Positions 24,437-33,012 of a stretch of 64,000 bases of DNA are shown here, piece after piece (the stretch's first letter is position 1; every line of letters starts with the position of its first letter). The DNA is taken from the NCBI RefSeq assembly GCF_000023925.1, contig NC_013169.1, forward strand, positions 992,001-1,056,000. Reading direction: 5' to 3'. The notes below the pieces were generated by a model. It was not told the origin of the DNA. It made no database searches and saw only the letters and a list, made by a program, of their open reading frames with translations. This DNA is from Kytococcus sedentarius DSM 20547 (GTDB lineage: Bacteria > Actinomycetota > Actinomycetes > Actinomycetales > Dermatophilaceae). A program made the position numbers and the translations under genes.

Positions 24437-24480
24437 TGAGCGCACGGTGAGCCAGTTCCCGCTGGCTGGCCGTGCGCTCA
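24437..24480. terminator. Hairpin terminator after gatB
   Basis: Arms 24437-24455 and 24462-24480 pair over 19 positions with one mismatch and one G-U, loop TTCCCG. Beyond it, up to the next start at 24610, the sequence is AT-richer (CTCGTTACCCTTGCG) and probably holds the sortase promoter, which I could not define. Confidence 0.75.
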
Positions 24481-24609
24481 CGCCGTGTTCACGGGCTGTT
24501 CACGCACTGCTCACGAAGGTCGCGCAGAGTGCCGGGGGCGTTCCTGGAACGCTCCCGGCTCGTTACCCTTGCGAGCACGACCAGCGACCACACCCTCGGG
24601 GGAGTCACC

Positions 24610-25623
24610 ATGGAGAACAAGACGGCAACCTTTGCGGGCCTCGGGCTCGTCGGCGCCGGCGGTGTCGTGCTGGCCGGTGCCCTGGCGGGCTGGTTCGGGG
24701 ACGACGAGCTCCCGGCGGAGGAGCACTCCCCGGTGATCGCGGCCTCGACCTCCGGCCCGGAGAGCCCCTCCCCGGGCTCCGGTGCGGATGAGTCCTCGTC
24801 CACCAGCGACGCGTCGTCCAGTGCTGCGCCCTCGTCGCCGTCGGCGTCCTCGGAGCCGGAGTCGAAGTCCTCGACGTCGAGGTCCTCGGCGTCGGAGCCC
24901 GCGCAGGAGTCGAGCACGAGCGAGTCCTCCGCGGACCCCACCAGCACCCGGTCGACCCCGTCCTCCGCGCCCAGCCCCACGGCCGCGCCTGCCCCGGGGG
25001 ACACGGCCACGCCGGACCCCCGGCCGTCCGCACCGAAGGAGTCGAGCCCGAGCGCCCCGGCCCCGAACAGCTCCGAGCCGGCCCCGGAGCCCTCGAGCAC
25101 GAGCGCCCCGGCCCCGAGTAGCCCCGCCCCCAGCAAGCCGGCGCCCAGCTCCTCGGCACCCGGCAACCCCGCGCAGCCCGGTGACCCGGTGGCGGCCCCG
25201 GCGCATCTGTCCATCCCCGGCATCGACTTCGACGAGAACGTCTCCGAGGTGGGCCTCACCAGCAAGGGCACGCTGAACCCGCCGCCGGGCATCACCGGGT
25301 GGTACGGCGACACCGTGAAGCCGGGGGAGAACGGCATCAGCGTCATCGTCGGCCACGTCACCTACGGGCCGCCGGACGTCTTCTACCACCTGCCCGAGGT
25401 GAAGGTGGGTGAGACCTTCACCACCACGGATGCCGACGGTCGCACCCGCGAGTGGAAGGTCGACCTCGTCGAGCACATCGACAAGGTGCAGCTCTCCCAG
25501 GACCAGCGCATCTGGGGGTCCTCGGACACGCCCAAGCTCGCGCTGGTGACCTGTGACCCGGACACCCCGCGCACCGACGGCCGCTCGGCCGTGAACGTGT
25601 TCGTCCTGGCCTCCCCGGCCTGA
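24610..25623 (+). CDS. Class F-type sortase with long Ser/Pro/Ala linker
   Basis: 337 residues. An N-terminal signal/anchor helix (about residues 8-28) is followed by about 155 residues of almost pure Ser, Pro, Ala, Glu and Thr (to about 195). A C-terminal sortase domain follows, with His in VIVGHVTYG, the nucleophile Cys in LALVTCDPD, and Arg in TDGRSAVN. Such small sortases in actinobacteria are class F (some lists E), and their wall substrates are often unknown. No LPXTG protein or pilin gene is adjacent. The linker is built from repeated GAGCGCCCCGGCCCC-like DNA units, so its length probably varies between strains. ATG 24610 follows GGGGGA. Confidence 0.85.
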   Translation: MENKTATFAGLGLVGAGGVVLAGALAGWFGDDELPAEEHSPVIAASTSGPESPSPGSGADESSSTSDASSSAAPSSPSASSEPESKSSTSRSSASEPAQESSTSESSADPTSTRSTPSSAPSPTAAPAPGDTATPDPRPSAPKESSPSAPAPNSSEPAPEPSSTSAPAPSSPAPSKPAPSSSAPGNPAQPGDPVAAPAHLSIPGIDFDENVSEVGLTSKGTLNPPPGITGWYGDTVKPGENGISVIVGHVTYGPPDVFYHLPEVKVGETFTTTDADGRTREWKVDLVEHIDKVQLSQDQRIWGSSDTPKLALVTCDPDTPRTDGRSAVNVFVLASPA

Positions 25624-26132
25624 TGGGGGAGCCCAGCTCGAGGGGGGAGCTCCCCACCCGCGCCCTGGCCGTCGTGCGCCACGGCGAGGCGGAGTCCATC
25701 GCACCCGGGGGCCCCGACGCCCAGCGCGCCCTGACCGAGCGTGGCCGGCAGGAGGCCCGCGCGGCCGGGCGCCGGCTGCGAGAGCTGTGGGGTGGCGTCG
25801 ACCTCGTGCTGCACTCCCCGGCGGTGCGGACCACGCAGACCTGGCAGGCGATGGCGGCCGAGCTGTCCGCCCCCGCCCCGGAGCGGGTCTGGCCGGCGCC
25901 CGGCATCTACGAGGCCGGGGTGCCGGACCTGCTGGCTGCCCTGGCGGACGTGCCCGAGGAGTCGCGGCGGGTGCTGCTGGTCGGTCACGCCCCGGGCGTC
26001 CCCGCCCTGGTGGGACACCTCACCGGCGAGTACCCGCAGGGGTGGCCCACCGGCACCCTCGGGGTCATGGAGCTCCCGCAGGACCTGGGCTGGGCGGACC
26101 TCCACGAGGGCTGCGGCACCCGCATCGGATGA
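25623..26132 (+). CDS. Histidine phosphatase family protein (SixA-like)
   Basis: 169 residues. The phosphoglycerate-mutase-like RHG motif is AVVRHGEAESIAPG at the N-terminus, and the second catalytic His is in VLLVGHAPGVPAL. ERGRQEARAAGRRL and HSPAVRTTQTW are also typical. SixA proteins dephosphorylate phosphohistidine on phosphotransfer proteins; the substrate here is unknown. ATG 25623 shares one base with the sortase stop, so the two genes are co-transcribed, though a functional link is not obvious. Confidence 0.82.
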   Translation: MGEPSSRGELPTRALAVVRHGEAESIAPGGPDAQRALTERGRQEARAAGRRLRELWGGVDLVLHSPAVRTTQTWQAMAAELSAPAPERVWPAPGIYEAGVPDLLAALADVPEESRRVLLVGHAPGVPALVGHLTGEYPQGWPTGTLGVMELPQDLGWADLHEGCGTRIG

Positions 26133-26167
26133 CCCACCCACGCTCCACCGGTGGGCCCCGCCTCGGA

Positions 26168-26173
26168 TAGCGT
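26168..26173 (+). promoter_or_regulatory. -10 box, leaderless promoter of the hydroxyacid dehydrogenase gene
   Basis: TAGCGT with six bases before GTG 26180 and no ribosome site between. Confidence 0.5.
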
Positions 26174-26179
26174 GGCGCC

Positions 26180-27265
26180 GTGCCGAACACCGCAGCGAAG
26201 ACCGACGTGAACCACCTCCCGACCGCCGCCGAGCGCGTGACGGTCACCGTGCCGGACCCCACCTGGGTGGAGGCCCTCGCCGGCCCCACCGGTGAGCTCT
26301 CCGGGTCGGGCCGCACAGTGCGCCTCGAGCACTGGGACCTGTCCGCCCCGCGCGAGGACGACCCGGCCGCCCCGCTGGTGGCCGCCGTGCCGCCGCAGTT
26401 CGCCATGACGCCCGATGCGGTGACCGAGCTGACCGCCCAGCCCCACCTGCGCTGGGCGTGGGCCCTGAGCGCGGGCTACGACCACCTCGACAAGCGCCTC
26501 CCGGCGCCGGTGGGCATCTGCAACGCCAAGGGCGTCCACGAGGAGAGCACCGCCGACCACGCGCTGGCGCTCACCCTCATCGCCCTGCGCTCGCTGGAGA
26601 CCCTCCGCGACGCACAGGTGGCCGGCCGCTGGGAAAACCGCACCGGTCCCCAGTGGCGGGCGAAGCAGCGTTCCCTGCACGAGTCGCGCGTCCTGGTGGT
26701 GGGCTACGGCGCCATCGGGCAGGCCATTGCCCGGCGGGTCGCCGCCTTCGGCGCTCGCGTGACCGCGGTGGCCACCTCGGCCCGTCCGGGGGACGAGCAC
26801 GTCGAGGCGGTGCGCCCCATCGACGAGCTGCACGAGCTGTTGCCCGAGCACGACGTGGTCATCCTCATCACCCCGCTGACGGCCGACACCAAGGGGCTGA
26901 TGTCGCAGCACGAGTTCTCCCTGATGCCGGCCGGCGCGGTGCTGGTGAACGTGGCCCGCGGCCCGGTCGTGGACACCGACGCCCTGGTGGCCGCCGCGGC
27001 CTCGGGGCACATCCGTGCGGCGGTGGACGTGACCGCCCCGGAACCGCTGCCCGAGGGGCACCCGCTCTTCTCCACGCCGGGCATCTACCTGACGCCGCAT
27101 CTGGCCAGCGCGACGGCGGGGATGGACGACCGGCAGCTGGCCCTCATCGGGGCCCAGCTGCAGCGCCTGGCCGATGGGGAGGCGCTCGAGAACGTGGTCC
27201 GCGCCCCGAAGCCGGAGCCGGCGACCGAGCCCGAGCAGCCGTCGCAGCAGGAGGACATCCCGTGA
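26180..27265 (+). CDS. D-isomer-specific 2-hydroxyacid dehydrogenase
   Basis: 361 residues. The Rossmann NAD site is VLVVGYGAIGQAIARRVAAF. The catalytic Arg is in NVARGPVVD, the Glu in TAPEPLPEGHP and the His in TPHLASAT. It is a general 2-hydroxyacid dehydrogenase; the substrate cannot be read from sequence. In many actinobacteria a serA-type dehydrogenase sits beside ilvC and ilvE genes, and here the order is this gene, an IlvC-like protein and ilvE. The start is GTG 26180, directly after TAGCGT. The stop overlaps the next GTG by four bases, and the Glu/Pro/Gln-rich tail is disordered. Confidence 0.85.
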   Translation: MPNTAAKTDVNHLPTAAERVTVTVPDPTWVEALAGPTGELSGSGRTVRLEHWDLSAPREDDPAAPLVAAVPPQFAMTPDAVTELTAQPHLRWAWALSAGYDHLDKRLPAPVGICNAKGVHEESTADHALALTLIALRSLETLRDAQVAGRWENRTGPQWRAKQRSLHESRVLVVGYGAIGQAIARRVAAFGARVTAVATSARPGDEHVEAVRPIDELHELLPEHDVVILITPLTADTKGLMSQHEFSLMPAGAVLVNVARGPVVDTDALVAAAASGHIRAAVDVTAPEPLPEGHPLFSTPGIYLTPHLASATAGMDDRQLALIGAQLQRLADGEALENVVRAPKPEPATEPEQPSQQEDIP

Positions 27266-28218
27266 GCACCCCCGAGCCCGACACCACCGCGTGGTGGGGC
27301 CCGTTCGACGCCGACCGCTCGGTGATCGCCGACCGGGAGGTAGCCGTGGTGGGATTCGACGCCACCGCCGAGCTACACGCCCAGAACCTGCGCGACTCCG
27401 GGGTGGACGTGCGGGTGGGCGCCGCGCCGGGCAGTGACGAGTTCGCCGCGGCCGAGGCCGAGGGCTTCTTCACCCTGCCGGTGGCCGACGCGGTGACCGA
27501 CAGCGAGGTCGTCGTGCTCGGCACGGAGCACCTCACCGAGGTCTCCACCGCCCTGACCGACGACCACGTGGTGGTCCTGAGCTCGGCGGCCGCGGGGCGG
27601 GCCCTGCGGTCCTCGGTGGTGCGCCACCGGGGCGTGATCCTGCTGGTGGAGGTGCTGGGGGAGCCGGCAGCCACCCGGCAGGCGTACGTCGACGGCCGCG
27701 GCGCCCCGGCAGTGGTGGCCGTCGTGGCGCGGGGGAGTGCCGCCGGGCACGACCTCGCGGGCACGCTGACCGCGACGCGCACCCCATCGGCCCCGGACGC
27801 CCGCGGTGACTTTCAGCAGCGGCTGGCGGTGGCCTACGCGGACGTGCTGGGGGCCACGCGGGCCGCCGCCATCGGGGTGGACGCCCTGGACTGGGCTGCA
27901 GCCGCGGACTTCGCTGACACCCGGGTCACGCCCCTGCTCGAGGCGGTCCTGGCCGCCGGTCGCGACGGGTTGGTGGCCCAGGGCTTCGATCCCGTGGTGG
28001 CAGACCTCGCCGTCCTGCACCGGCTGCAGGGGGAGCTCGACCGCATCGGCCTGGAGGGGGCGCGCCCGTCGGTGGCCGACCCCCATCGAGAGGCACTGGC
28101 GGGGCTCACCGGCCCGGCCCCGCGCTCGCGGGCCCGGCGCACGGCGCCGCTCCAGGACGACGAGCAGACCGCCGCCCGACACGCACGCCTCGGCCAAGCC
28201 TTCGGTGGCTCCCGGTAG
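27262..28218 (+). CDS. Degenerate ketol-acid reductoisomerase-like protein (probable pseudoenzyme)
   Basis: 318 residues, start GTG 27262 after GGAGGA. Order and spacing of segments follow IlvC: an N-terminal WWGPFDADRSVIADREVAVV, HAQNLRDSGVDVRVG, then AYVDGRGAPAVVAVVARGS and LGATRAAAIGVDALDW. Key residues are gone. The nucleotide-binding glycine loop (GYGSQG in true enzymes) reads GFDATA. The metal-binding Asp/Glu residues of the C-terminal knot domain (DLFGEQ and FE..HE patterns) are not conserved (DFADTR, VADLAVLHRL). It is a frame-intact, well-expressed-looking gene with normal codon use, so it is retained rather than decaying. It sits between a hydroxyacid dehydrogenase and ilvE, suggesting a role linked to branched-chain amino acids. 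Function unknown. Confidence 0.7.
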   Translation: MSTPEPDTTAWWGPFDADRSVIADREVAVVGFDATAELHAQNLRDSGVDVRVGAAPGSDEFAAAEAEGFFTLPVADAVTDSEVVVLGTEHLTEVSTALTDDHVVVLSSAAAGRALRSSVVRHRGVILLVEVLGEPAATRQAYVDGRGAPAVVAVVARGSAAGHDLAGTLTATRTPSAPDARGDFQQRLAVAYADVLGATRAAAIGVDALDWAAAADFADTRVTPLLEAVLAAGRDGLVAQGFDPVVADLAVLHRLQGELDRIGLEGARPSVADPHREALAGLTGPAPRSRARRTAPLQDDEQTAARHARLGQAFGGSR

Positions 28219-28221
28219 CCT
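28216..28221 (+). promoter_or_regulatory. -10 box of ilvE
   Basis: TAGCCT, whose TAG is the stop codon of the preceding gene. ATG 28259 lies 37 nt downstream with an AAGGAG site (28248-28253), so this one is leadered. Confidence 0.45.
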
Positions 28222-28258
28222 CAGCCCAGACCGTCAGACCCCGCACCAAGGAGCACCC

Positions 28259-29380
28259 ATGGTTTCCAGCACCGAGTTCGTCGTCGCGCCGAGTGAGTCC
28301 CCGGCCTCGGAGGCCGACCGCCTCGAGGTGCTGGCGAACCCCGGCTTCGGGGTGCACTTCACCGACCACATGGCCGTGGTGGACCACACCGAGGCTGACG
28401 GTTGGCACAACGGCCGCGTCGTGGAGTACGGGCCGATCGCGCTGGACCCGGCGGCCTGCGTGCTGCACTACGCCCAGGAGATCTTCGAGGGCATGAAGGC
28501 CTACCGTCACGCCGACGGCAGCATCTGGACCTTCCGCCCGGAGAAGAACGCCGAGCGCATCCGCCGCAGCGCCCGCCGCATGGCCCTGCCGGAGGTGCCC
28601 GAGGAGATCTTCCTGGAGGCCATCCGCCAGGTCACCGAGATTGACCAGGCGTGGGTTCCGGAGTCTGCCGAGGGCTCGGAGACCTCGCTGTACCTGCGTC
28701 CCTTCGAGATCGGCACCGAGGCCTTCCTCGGGGTGCGTCCGGCGAAGGCCAGCCAGTTCTACGTCATCGCCTCCCCGGCCGGCCCCTACTTCCCGTCGGG
28801 TGTGAAGCCGGTGGACATCTGGGTCTCCCAGAACTACCACCGGGCGGGTTTCGGAGGCACCGGCTTCGCCAAGTGCGGTGGCAACTACGCCGCGTCCATG
28901 GCCGCCCAGGTGGAGGCCGCGGAGCACGGCTGCGCCCAGGTGATGTTCCTCGACGACCGCGAGGAGAAGTGGGTCGAGGAGCTGGGCGGCATGAACCTGT
29001 TCTTCGTGTTCTCCGACGGCCGGATCGTCACCCCGCCGACCTCCGGCACCATCCTCGAGGGCGTGACCCGCATGTCGCTGGTCGAGCTGGGCCGCGACGC
29101 CGGGCACGACGTGCAGGAGCGCCCCATCAGCATCGATGAGGTGACTGCCGGCATCGAGGACGGATCCATCTCCGAGGTGTTCGCCTGTGGCACGGCCGCG
29201 GTCATCACCCCGGTGGGCTCGTTCAAGACCCCGGAGAAGACCTGGGTCGTGGGCGGCGATGACCGCTCGGAGGAGCTCACCGAGTCCTTCCCGGTGACCA
29301 TGAAGCTGCGGACCACGCTGACCGACATCCAGTATGGCCGCGCCGAGGACACCAAGGGCTGGCTGCACCGCTTGGTCTGA
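28259..29380 (+). CDS. ilvE: Branched-chain amino acid aminotransferase
   Basis: Fold-type IV PLP transaminase for Leu, Ile and Val; 373 residues. Visible are HYAQEIFEGMKAYRHADG, FRPEKNAERI, YLRPFEIGTE, the lysine-bearing GTGFAKCGGNYAASM, EELGGMNLFFVF and CGTAAVITPVG. Start ATG 28259 has AAGGAG upstream. Its stop lies 6 nt from the stop of the convergent glycosylase gene. No terminator is visible between them. Confidence 0.95.
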   Translation: MVSSTEFVVAPSESPASEADRLEVLANPGFGVHFTDHMAVVDHTEADGWHNGRVVEYGPIALDPAACVLHYAQEIFEGMKAYRHADGSIWTFRPEKNAERIRRSARRMALPEVPEEIFLEAIRQVTEIDQAWVPESAEGSETSLYLRPFEIGTEAFLGVRPAKASQFYVIASPAGPYFPSGVKPVDIWVSQNYHRAGFGGTGFAKCGGNYAASMAAQVEAAEHGCAQVMFLDDREEKWVEELGGMNLFFVFSDGRIVTPPTSGTILEGVTRMSLVELGRDAGHDVQERPISIDEVTAGIEDGSISEVFACGTAAVITPVGSFKTPEKTWVVGGDDRSEELTESFPVTMKLRTTLTDIQYGRAEDTKGWLHRLV

Positions 29381-29386
29381 GGACCC

Positions 29387-30352
29387 TCAACGCACGTGCA
29401 GCGCCCGGCTCGTCACCTGCACGAGCCGGGCGCGCAGGGCTTGGCCGCGCTCGCTGAAGCCGCGCTGGGCGGCCACGTACGCGGCCTTGCCCTCGGGGGT
29501 CTCGATGCGGACCGGCTCGTACCCCCAGTCCCGTAGGTCGTACGGGCTGGCGCGCATGTCCAGCTCCCGCACGTCGCGGGCCAGCTCCAGGCAGTCGACC
29601 AGCAGCTCGCCGGGCGCCAGCGGCCCGAGGGTGGCGGCTACCTTGTAGAGGTCCATGGTCGTGTGCAGGCAGCCGGGCTGCTCGAAGGCGGTGCGGTCCT
29701 CGGGCCCGGGCCGCAGGGTGTTCAGGTCCCGTGAGCTGTCGGTGAAGAACCGGTAGGCGTCGAAGTGGCTGCACGCGATGGTGTGGCTCTCGGTCACCGC
29801 GTCCGTCGCCTCGCGCCCCAGCCGCAGCGGGACCCCGCCGTGGCGGCGGTCGTCCGCCTCGAGGCCGTGCACCATCGCCCACTCGTGCAGGCCGAAGCAC
29901 CCGAACCGCGCCGGCCGGTTCGCCGTGGCCTGCAGGATGCCGTGCCAGCGGCGCACCGCATCTCCGCGCCGGGTTAGAAAGGCGGCCACGTCCACAGTGA
30001 CGCCCCCGGCAGTCTCCCGGCCGTCCGCCGGGCCGTCTGCCTGGACCTCCTCGGGCGTCAACTCCCGGTGCTCCTTCCACCCCGCGCGCCCACCGGCATC
30101 GAGCAGAGCGACCCCTATGCCGGGGTGCCAGCGCCGCACCTCGGCCGGCCGCCAGCGGTAGTACACCCACAGGAAGTCCTCCACCGGGTGCTTCTGCCCG
30201 CGGGCCCGGCGCTCCAGATGCGGCCCGGCGATGGCGTCGACGCGCTGGGCGTGCGCGGCAGCTCGGGCCTGCCACTCCTCACGGGGCAGGACGATGAAGT
30301 TAGCGTCGACCGAGACGGCCGGCGTTGCGGAGGTGTGGGGGAGGGGGTGCAT
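29387..30352 (-). CDS. Presumed 3-methyladenine DNA glycosylase-like protein
   Basis: 321 residues. I recognise the actinobacterial family that databases usually label 3-methyladenine DNA glycosylase, by HPVEDFLWVYYRWRPAEVRRWHPG, FGLHEWAMVH, CSHFDAYRFFTD and PGCLHTTMDLYKVA. The label is weakly founded, since no HhH-GPD or Alkyladenine glycosylase motif is obvious. Rich in conserved Trp, His and Tyr. I choose ATG 30352 because a TAGAAT box lies eight bases upstream (leaderless pattern). A GTG at 30400 would run into the divergent promoter. Confidence 0.6.
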   Translation of the reverse strand: MHPLPHTSATPAVSVDANFIVLPREEWQARAAAHAQRVDAIAGPHLERRARGQKHPVEDFLWVYYRWRPAEVRRWHPGIGVALLDAGGRAGWKEHRELTPEEVQADGPADGRETAGGVTVDVAAFLTRRGDAVRRWHGILQATANRPARFGCFGLHEWAMVHGLEADDRRHGGVPLRLGREATDAVTESHTIACSHFDAYRFFTDSSRDLNTLRPGPEDRTAFEQPGCLHTTMDLYKVAATLGPLAPGELLVDCLELARDVRELDMRASPYDLRDWGYEPVRIETPEGKAAYVAAQRGFSERGQALRARLVQVTSRALHVR

Positions 30353-30360
30353 CGGGGCCG

Positions 30361-30366
30361 ATTCTA
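30361..30366 (-). promoter_or_regulatory. -10 box, leaderless promoter of the glycosylase-like gene
   Basis: TAGAAT on the minus strand, eight bases before ATG 30352. It supports that start over the longer one. Confidence 0.5.
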
Positions 30367-30401
30367 GGTGGCGCACCCCATCGAGACCGGTCTGGAACAC
30401 C

Positions 30402-30407
30402 TAGACT
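30402..30407 (+). promoter_or_regulatory. -10 box, leaderless promoter of the FAH-family gene
   Basis: TAGACT with seven bases to ATG 30415. It is divergent from the promoter at 30361-30366. Confidence 0.55.
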
Positions 30408-30414
30408 CCCGCCC

Positions 30415-31194
30415 ATGCGCATCTGCCGGTTCACCGACGACTCCGACGAGCCCCGCTACGGCCTGATGGACGGCGAGGGCACCAAGATCGCCGAGGTCTC
30501 CGGCGACCCGCTCTACACCGCCATCGAGCTCACGGGCAAGACTTTCACCACCGAGGACGTCCGCCTGCTGGCCCCCGTGATCCCGCGCTCCAAAGTGGTG
30601 GGCGTGCGCCGCAACTATGCGGACCACGCCGCCGAGATGGGCAACCAGACCGATGCGGAGCCGGGCCTGTTCCTCATGCCGAACACCGCCGTCTGCGGCC
30701 CGGGCGACCCGGTCTTCATGCCGTCGATCTCCTCCGAGATCAGCTACGAGGGCGAGCTGGCGGTCATCATCGGCCGCATGTGCAAGGACGTCGCCCCGGA
30801 GGACGTCCCCGGTGTCGTGCTCGGCTACACCTGTGCCAACGACGTGACCGCCCGCGACCTGCAGAAGGCCGACGGCCAGTGGGCCCGCGCCAAGGGCATG
30901 GACACCTTCTGCCCCCTGGGCCCCTGGATCGAGACCGAGCTCGACACCTCCGACCTCGTGGTCCGCACCCGTCTCGACGGTGAGCTGGTCCAGGACGGCA
31001 CCACCGCGGACATGGTCTTCGACGTGGCCACGATCGTCTCCCACGTCTCGCGCGCGTTCACCCTGCTGCCGGGCGACGTCATCCTCACCGGCACCCCGGC
31101 TGGCGTGGGGCCGGTGCAGCCGGGGCAGACCGTCGAGGTCTCCATCCAGGGCATCGGTCGCCTGGCCAACCCCTTCGTCTCCGCGGAGGACTGA
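30415..31194 (+). CDS. Fumarylacetoacetate hydrolase family protein
   Basis: 259 residues. The FAH fold metal and active-site pattern is clear: KVVGVRRNYADHAAEMG, ISYEGELAVIIGRMCKDV, GYTCANDVTARDLQKADGQW, GMDTFCPLGPWI and LTGTPAGVGPVQPGQTVEV. The Glu in EGELAVIIG and the Asp in NDVTARDLQ are metal ligands in this family. It is a cytoplasmic C-C hydrolase, tautomerase or decarboxylase such as oxaloacetate decarboxylase-type enzymes. The substrate is not determinable. A motif-built hairpin follows the stop. Confidence 0.85.
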   Translation: MRICRFTDDSDEPRYGLMDGEGTKIAEVSGDPLYTAIELTGKTFTTEDVRLLAPVIPRSKVVGVRRNYADHAAEMGNQTDAEPGLFLMPNTAVCGPGDPVFMPSISSEISYEGELAVIIGRMCKDVAPEDVPGVVLGYTCANDVTARDLQKADGQWARAKGMDTFCPLGPWIETELDTSDLVVRTRLDGELVQDGTTADMVFDVATIVSHVSRAFTLLPGDVILTGTPAGVGPVQPGQTVEVSIQGIGRLANPFVSAED

Positions 31195-31211
31195 CCCGCC
31201 CACCCACCGCC

Positions 31212-31239
31212 TGCCCGATGGGGTGCGCTCACCCCATCG
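31212..31239. terminator. Perfect hairpin made of two inverted GATGGGG motifs
   Basis: 12-bp perfect stem, 31212-31223 with 31228-31239, loop CGCT, lying 18 nt after the FAH-family stop. Each arm is a CGATGGGGTG unit, the variant of the genome-wide motif, in opposite orientation. Confidence 0.8.
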
Positions 31240-31319
31240 GGCACGGCGCCGCGGGCGGTGTGACGCAACAGACGCCTGTTTGAGCCCCCCAACGGTGGGG
31301 CCCGGGGCCTCCTGCCACG

Positions 31320-31325
31320 TACCCT
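31320..31325 (+). promoter_or_regulatory. -10 box, leaderless promoter of murI
   Basis: TACCCT with seven bases to ATG 31333, no ribosome site. Confidence 0.5.
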
Positions 31326-31332
31326 CAAGCGC

Positions 31333-32190
31333 ATGTCCACGGCTCCCATCGGCATCTTCGACTCCGGTCTCGGGGGGCTCACCGTGGCCCGGGCCGTCAT
31401 CGACCACCTGCCGCACGAGTCGACGGTGTACCTGGGCGACACCCACCACGCTCCCTACGGCCCGCGCCCCATCGCGGAGGTCCGACGGCTGGCCCTGGAC
31501 TCCCTCGACGCGTTGATGGATCGCGGGGTCAAGGCCCTGGTCATCGCCTGCAACTCCGCCTCGGCAGCCGTCCTGCACGACGCCCGCGAGCGCTACTCGG
31601 TCCCCGTCATCGAGGTGATCCGTCCCGCGGCCCGCCGCGCCGCCGGCATCACCCGCACCGGGGCCGTCGGCGTCATCAGCACGCAGGCCACCCACACCTC
31701 CGGGGCGTACCGGGACGCGTTCGCCGCCGTCCCCTCGGTGCAGCTCCGTTCGCAGCCGTGCCCCCGCTTCGTTCACTTCGTGGAGTCCGGCACCATCTCC
31801 GGCCCGGAGGTCTTCGCCGCCGCCACCGAGTACCTGCAGCCGCTGAAGGAGGCGGGCGTGGACACCCTCATCCTGGGGTGCACGCACTACCCCCTGCTGC
31901 GCGGCGTCATCGCCTACGAGATGGGTCCGGAGGTCTCGCTCGTCTCCTCCGCGGAGGAGACCGCCGCCGAACTGCTGCGCACCCTGGCCGACCGGGGCGA
32001 GCTCGCCCCGGACGCCACGGTGCCCACCCACGAGTTCCTCACCACGGGCGACCCCTCCCAGTTCAGCGAGCTCGCCCGCCGCTTCCTCGGCCCCGAGGTG
32101 AGCGCGTTGAACACCCACCGGCTGCCGGTGGAGACTGACGTCCCTCCCACCGGGTCCCTCCCAGTGCTCGAGGCGGGGGACGTCCGATGA
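31333..32190 (+). CDS. murI: Glutamate racemase
   Basis: Makes D-glutamate for peptidoglycan; 285 residues. The two catalytic Cys regions are visible: [18 protein letters not shown] and [30 protein letters not shown] opens the protein and [13 protein letters not shown] follows. The last four bases overlap the following MBL gene. The murI, MBL, rph, rdgB order is conserved in actinobacteria; here a YeiH transporter gene is interposed before rph. Confidence 0.95.
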   Translation: MSTAPIGIFDSGLGGLTVARAVIDHLPHESTVYLGDTHHAPYGPRPIAEVRRLALDSLDALMDRGVKALVIACNSASAAVLHDARERYSVPVIEVIRPAARRAAGITRTGAVGVISTQATHTSGAYRDAFAAVPSVQLRSQPCPRFVHFVESGTISGPEVFAAATEYLQPLKEAGVDTLILGCTHYPLLRGVIAYEMGPEVSLVSSAEETAAELLRTLADRGELAPDATVPTHEFLTTGDPSQFSELARRFLGPEVSALNTHRLPVETDVPPTGSLPVLEAGDVR

Positions 32191-32984
32191 GGGTGCGCGT
32201 CGTGGGCTGTTCGGGCTCCTTCTCCGGTCCCCGCTCTGCCACCTCCTGCTACCTCGTGGAGCACGAGGCGCAGGGGCGCACGTGGCGGGTGGTGCTCGAC
32301 CTGGGCAGCGGGGCCCTCGGCGAACTGCAGCGCTACACCGACCCGACGGCGGTGGACGCCTACCTCATCAGCCACCTGCACCCCGACCACCTGGTGGACC
32401 TGTGCGGGCTGTACGTGCTGCACACCTACGACCCGCACGCCGCGCACCCGGACCGCATCGCCGTGCACGGCCCGGCGGCGCTGCGCGAGCACATGGACGG
32501 CGTGTACGGCGTCCACCCCGGCGAGAGCCTGACCTCCACCTATAACTACCACCCGGTGCGCGACGGGTGGCAGACCACCATCGGGCCGTTCACCATCACG
32601 TGGTTCCAGGTCAACCACCCGGGGGACGCCTACGGCATGCGTGTGAGCGCGGGGGGCAACGTGCTGGCGTTCACCGGGGACACCGACGACACCCCCGCGC
32701 TGGACGGGTTGCTGATCGGCGCGGACGTGGTGCTGGCGGACTCGGCCTTCGTGGAGGGGCGGGACGCCGCCCAGGGCATCCACCTGACGGGTCGCCGGGC
32801 CGCCCTGGCCGCCCAGCGTGCCGGGGGAGTGGGACAGTTGGTGCTCACGCACATCCCGCCGTGGAACGACCCCGAGTACACCCTCGCCGAGGCGCGGCAG
32901 GTGTGGGACGGCCCGCTGTGCCTGGCCGAGCCGGGGCTGCTGCTGGAGGTCGCCCCGGTGGACCACGCCCTCTCCGCCCGTTGA
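32187..32984 (+). CDS. Metallo-beta-lactamase-fold hydrolase
   Basis: 265 residues, 3',5'-cyclic-nucleotide phosphodiesterase/RNase Z-like MBL fold. Metal motif [15 protein letters not shown] is a complete HxHx[13 protein letters not shown] and [10 protein letters not shown] supply the further Asp and His ligands. It follows murI in many actinobacteria and precedes rph and rdgB, suggesting a nucleotide or RNA substrate, unproven. ATG 32187 is in an ATGA overlap with murI. Confidence 0.85.
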   Translation: MRVRVVGCSGSFSGPRSATSCYLVEHEAQGRTWRVVLDLGSGALGELQRYTDPTAVDAYLISHLHPDHLVDLCGLYVLHTYDPHAAHPDRIAVHGPAALREHMDGVYGVHPGESLTSTYNYHPVRDGWQTTIGPFTITWFQVNHPGDAYGMRVSAGGNVLAFTGDTDDTPALDGLLIGADVVLADSAFVEGRDAAQGIHLTGRRAALAAQRAGGVGQLVLTHIPPWNDPEYTLAEARQVWDGPLCLAEPGLLLEVAPVDHALSAR

Positions 32985-33012
32985 TGCGGGCCGCCGTGGC
33001 ACCATCGACGCC

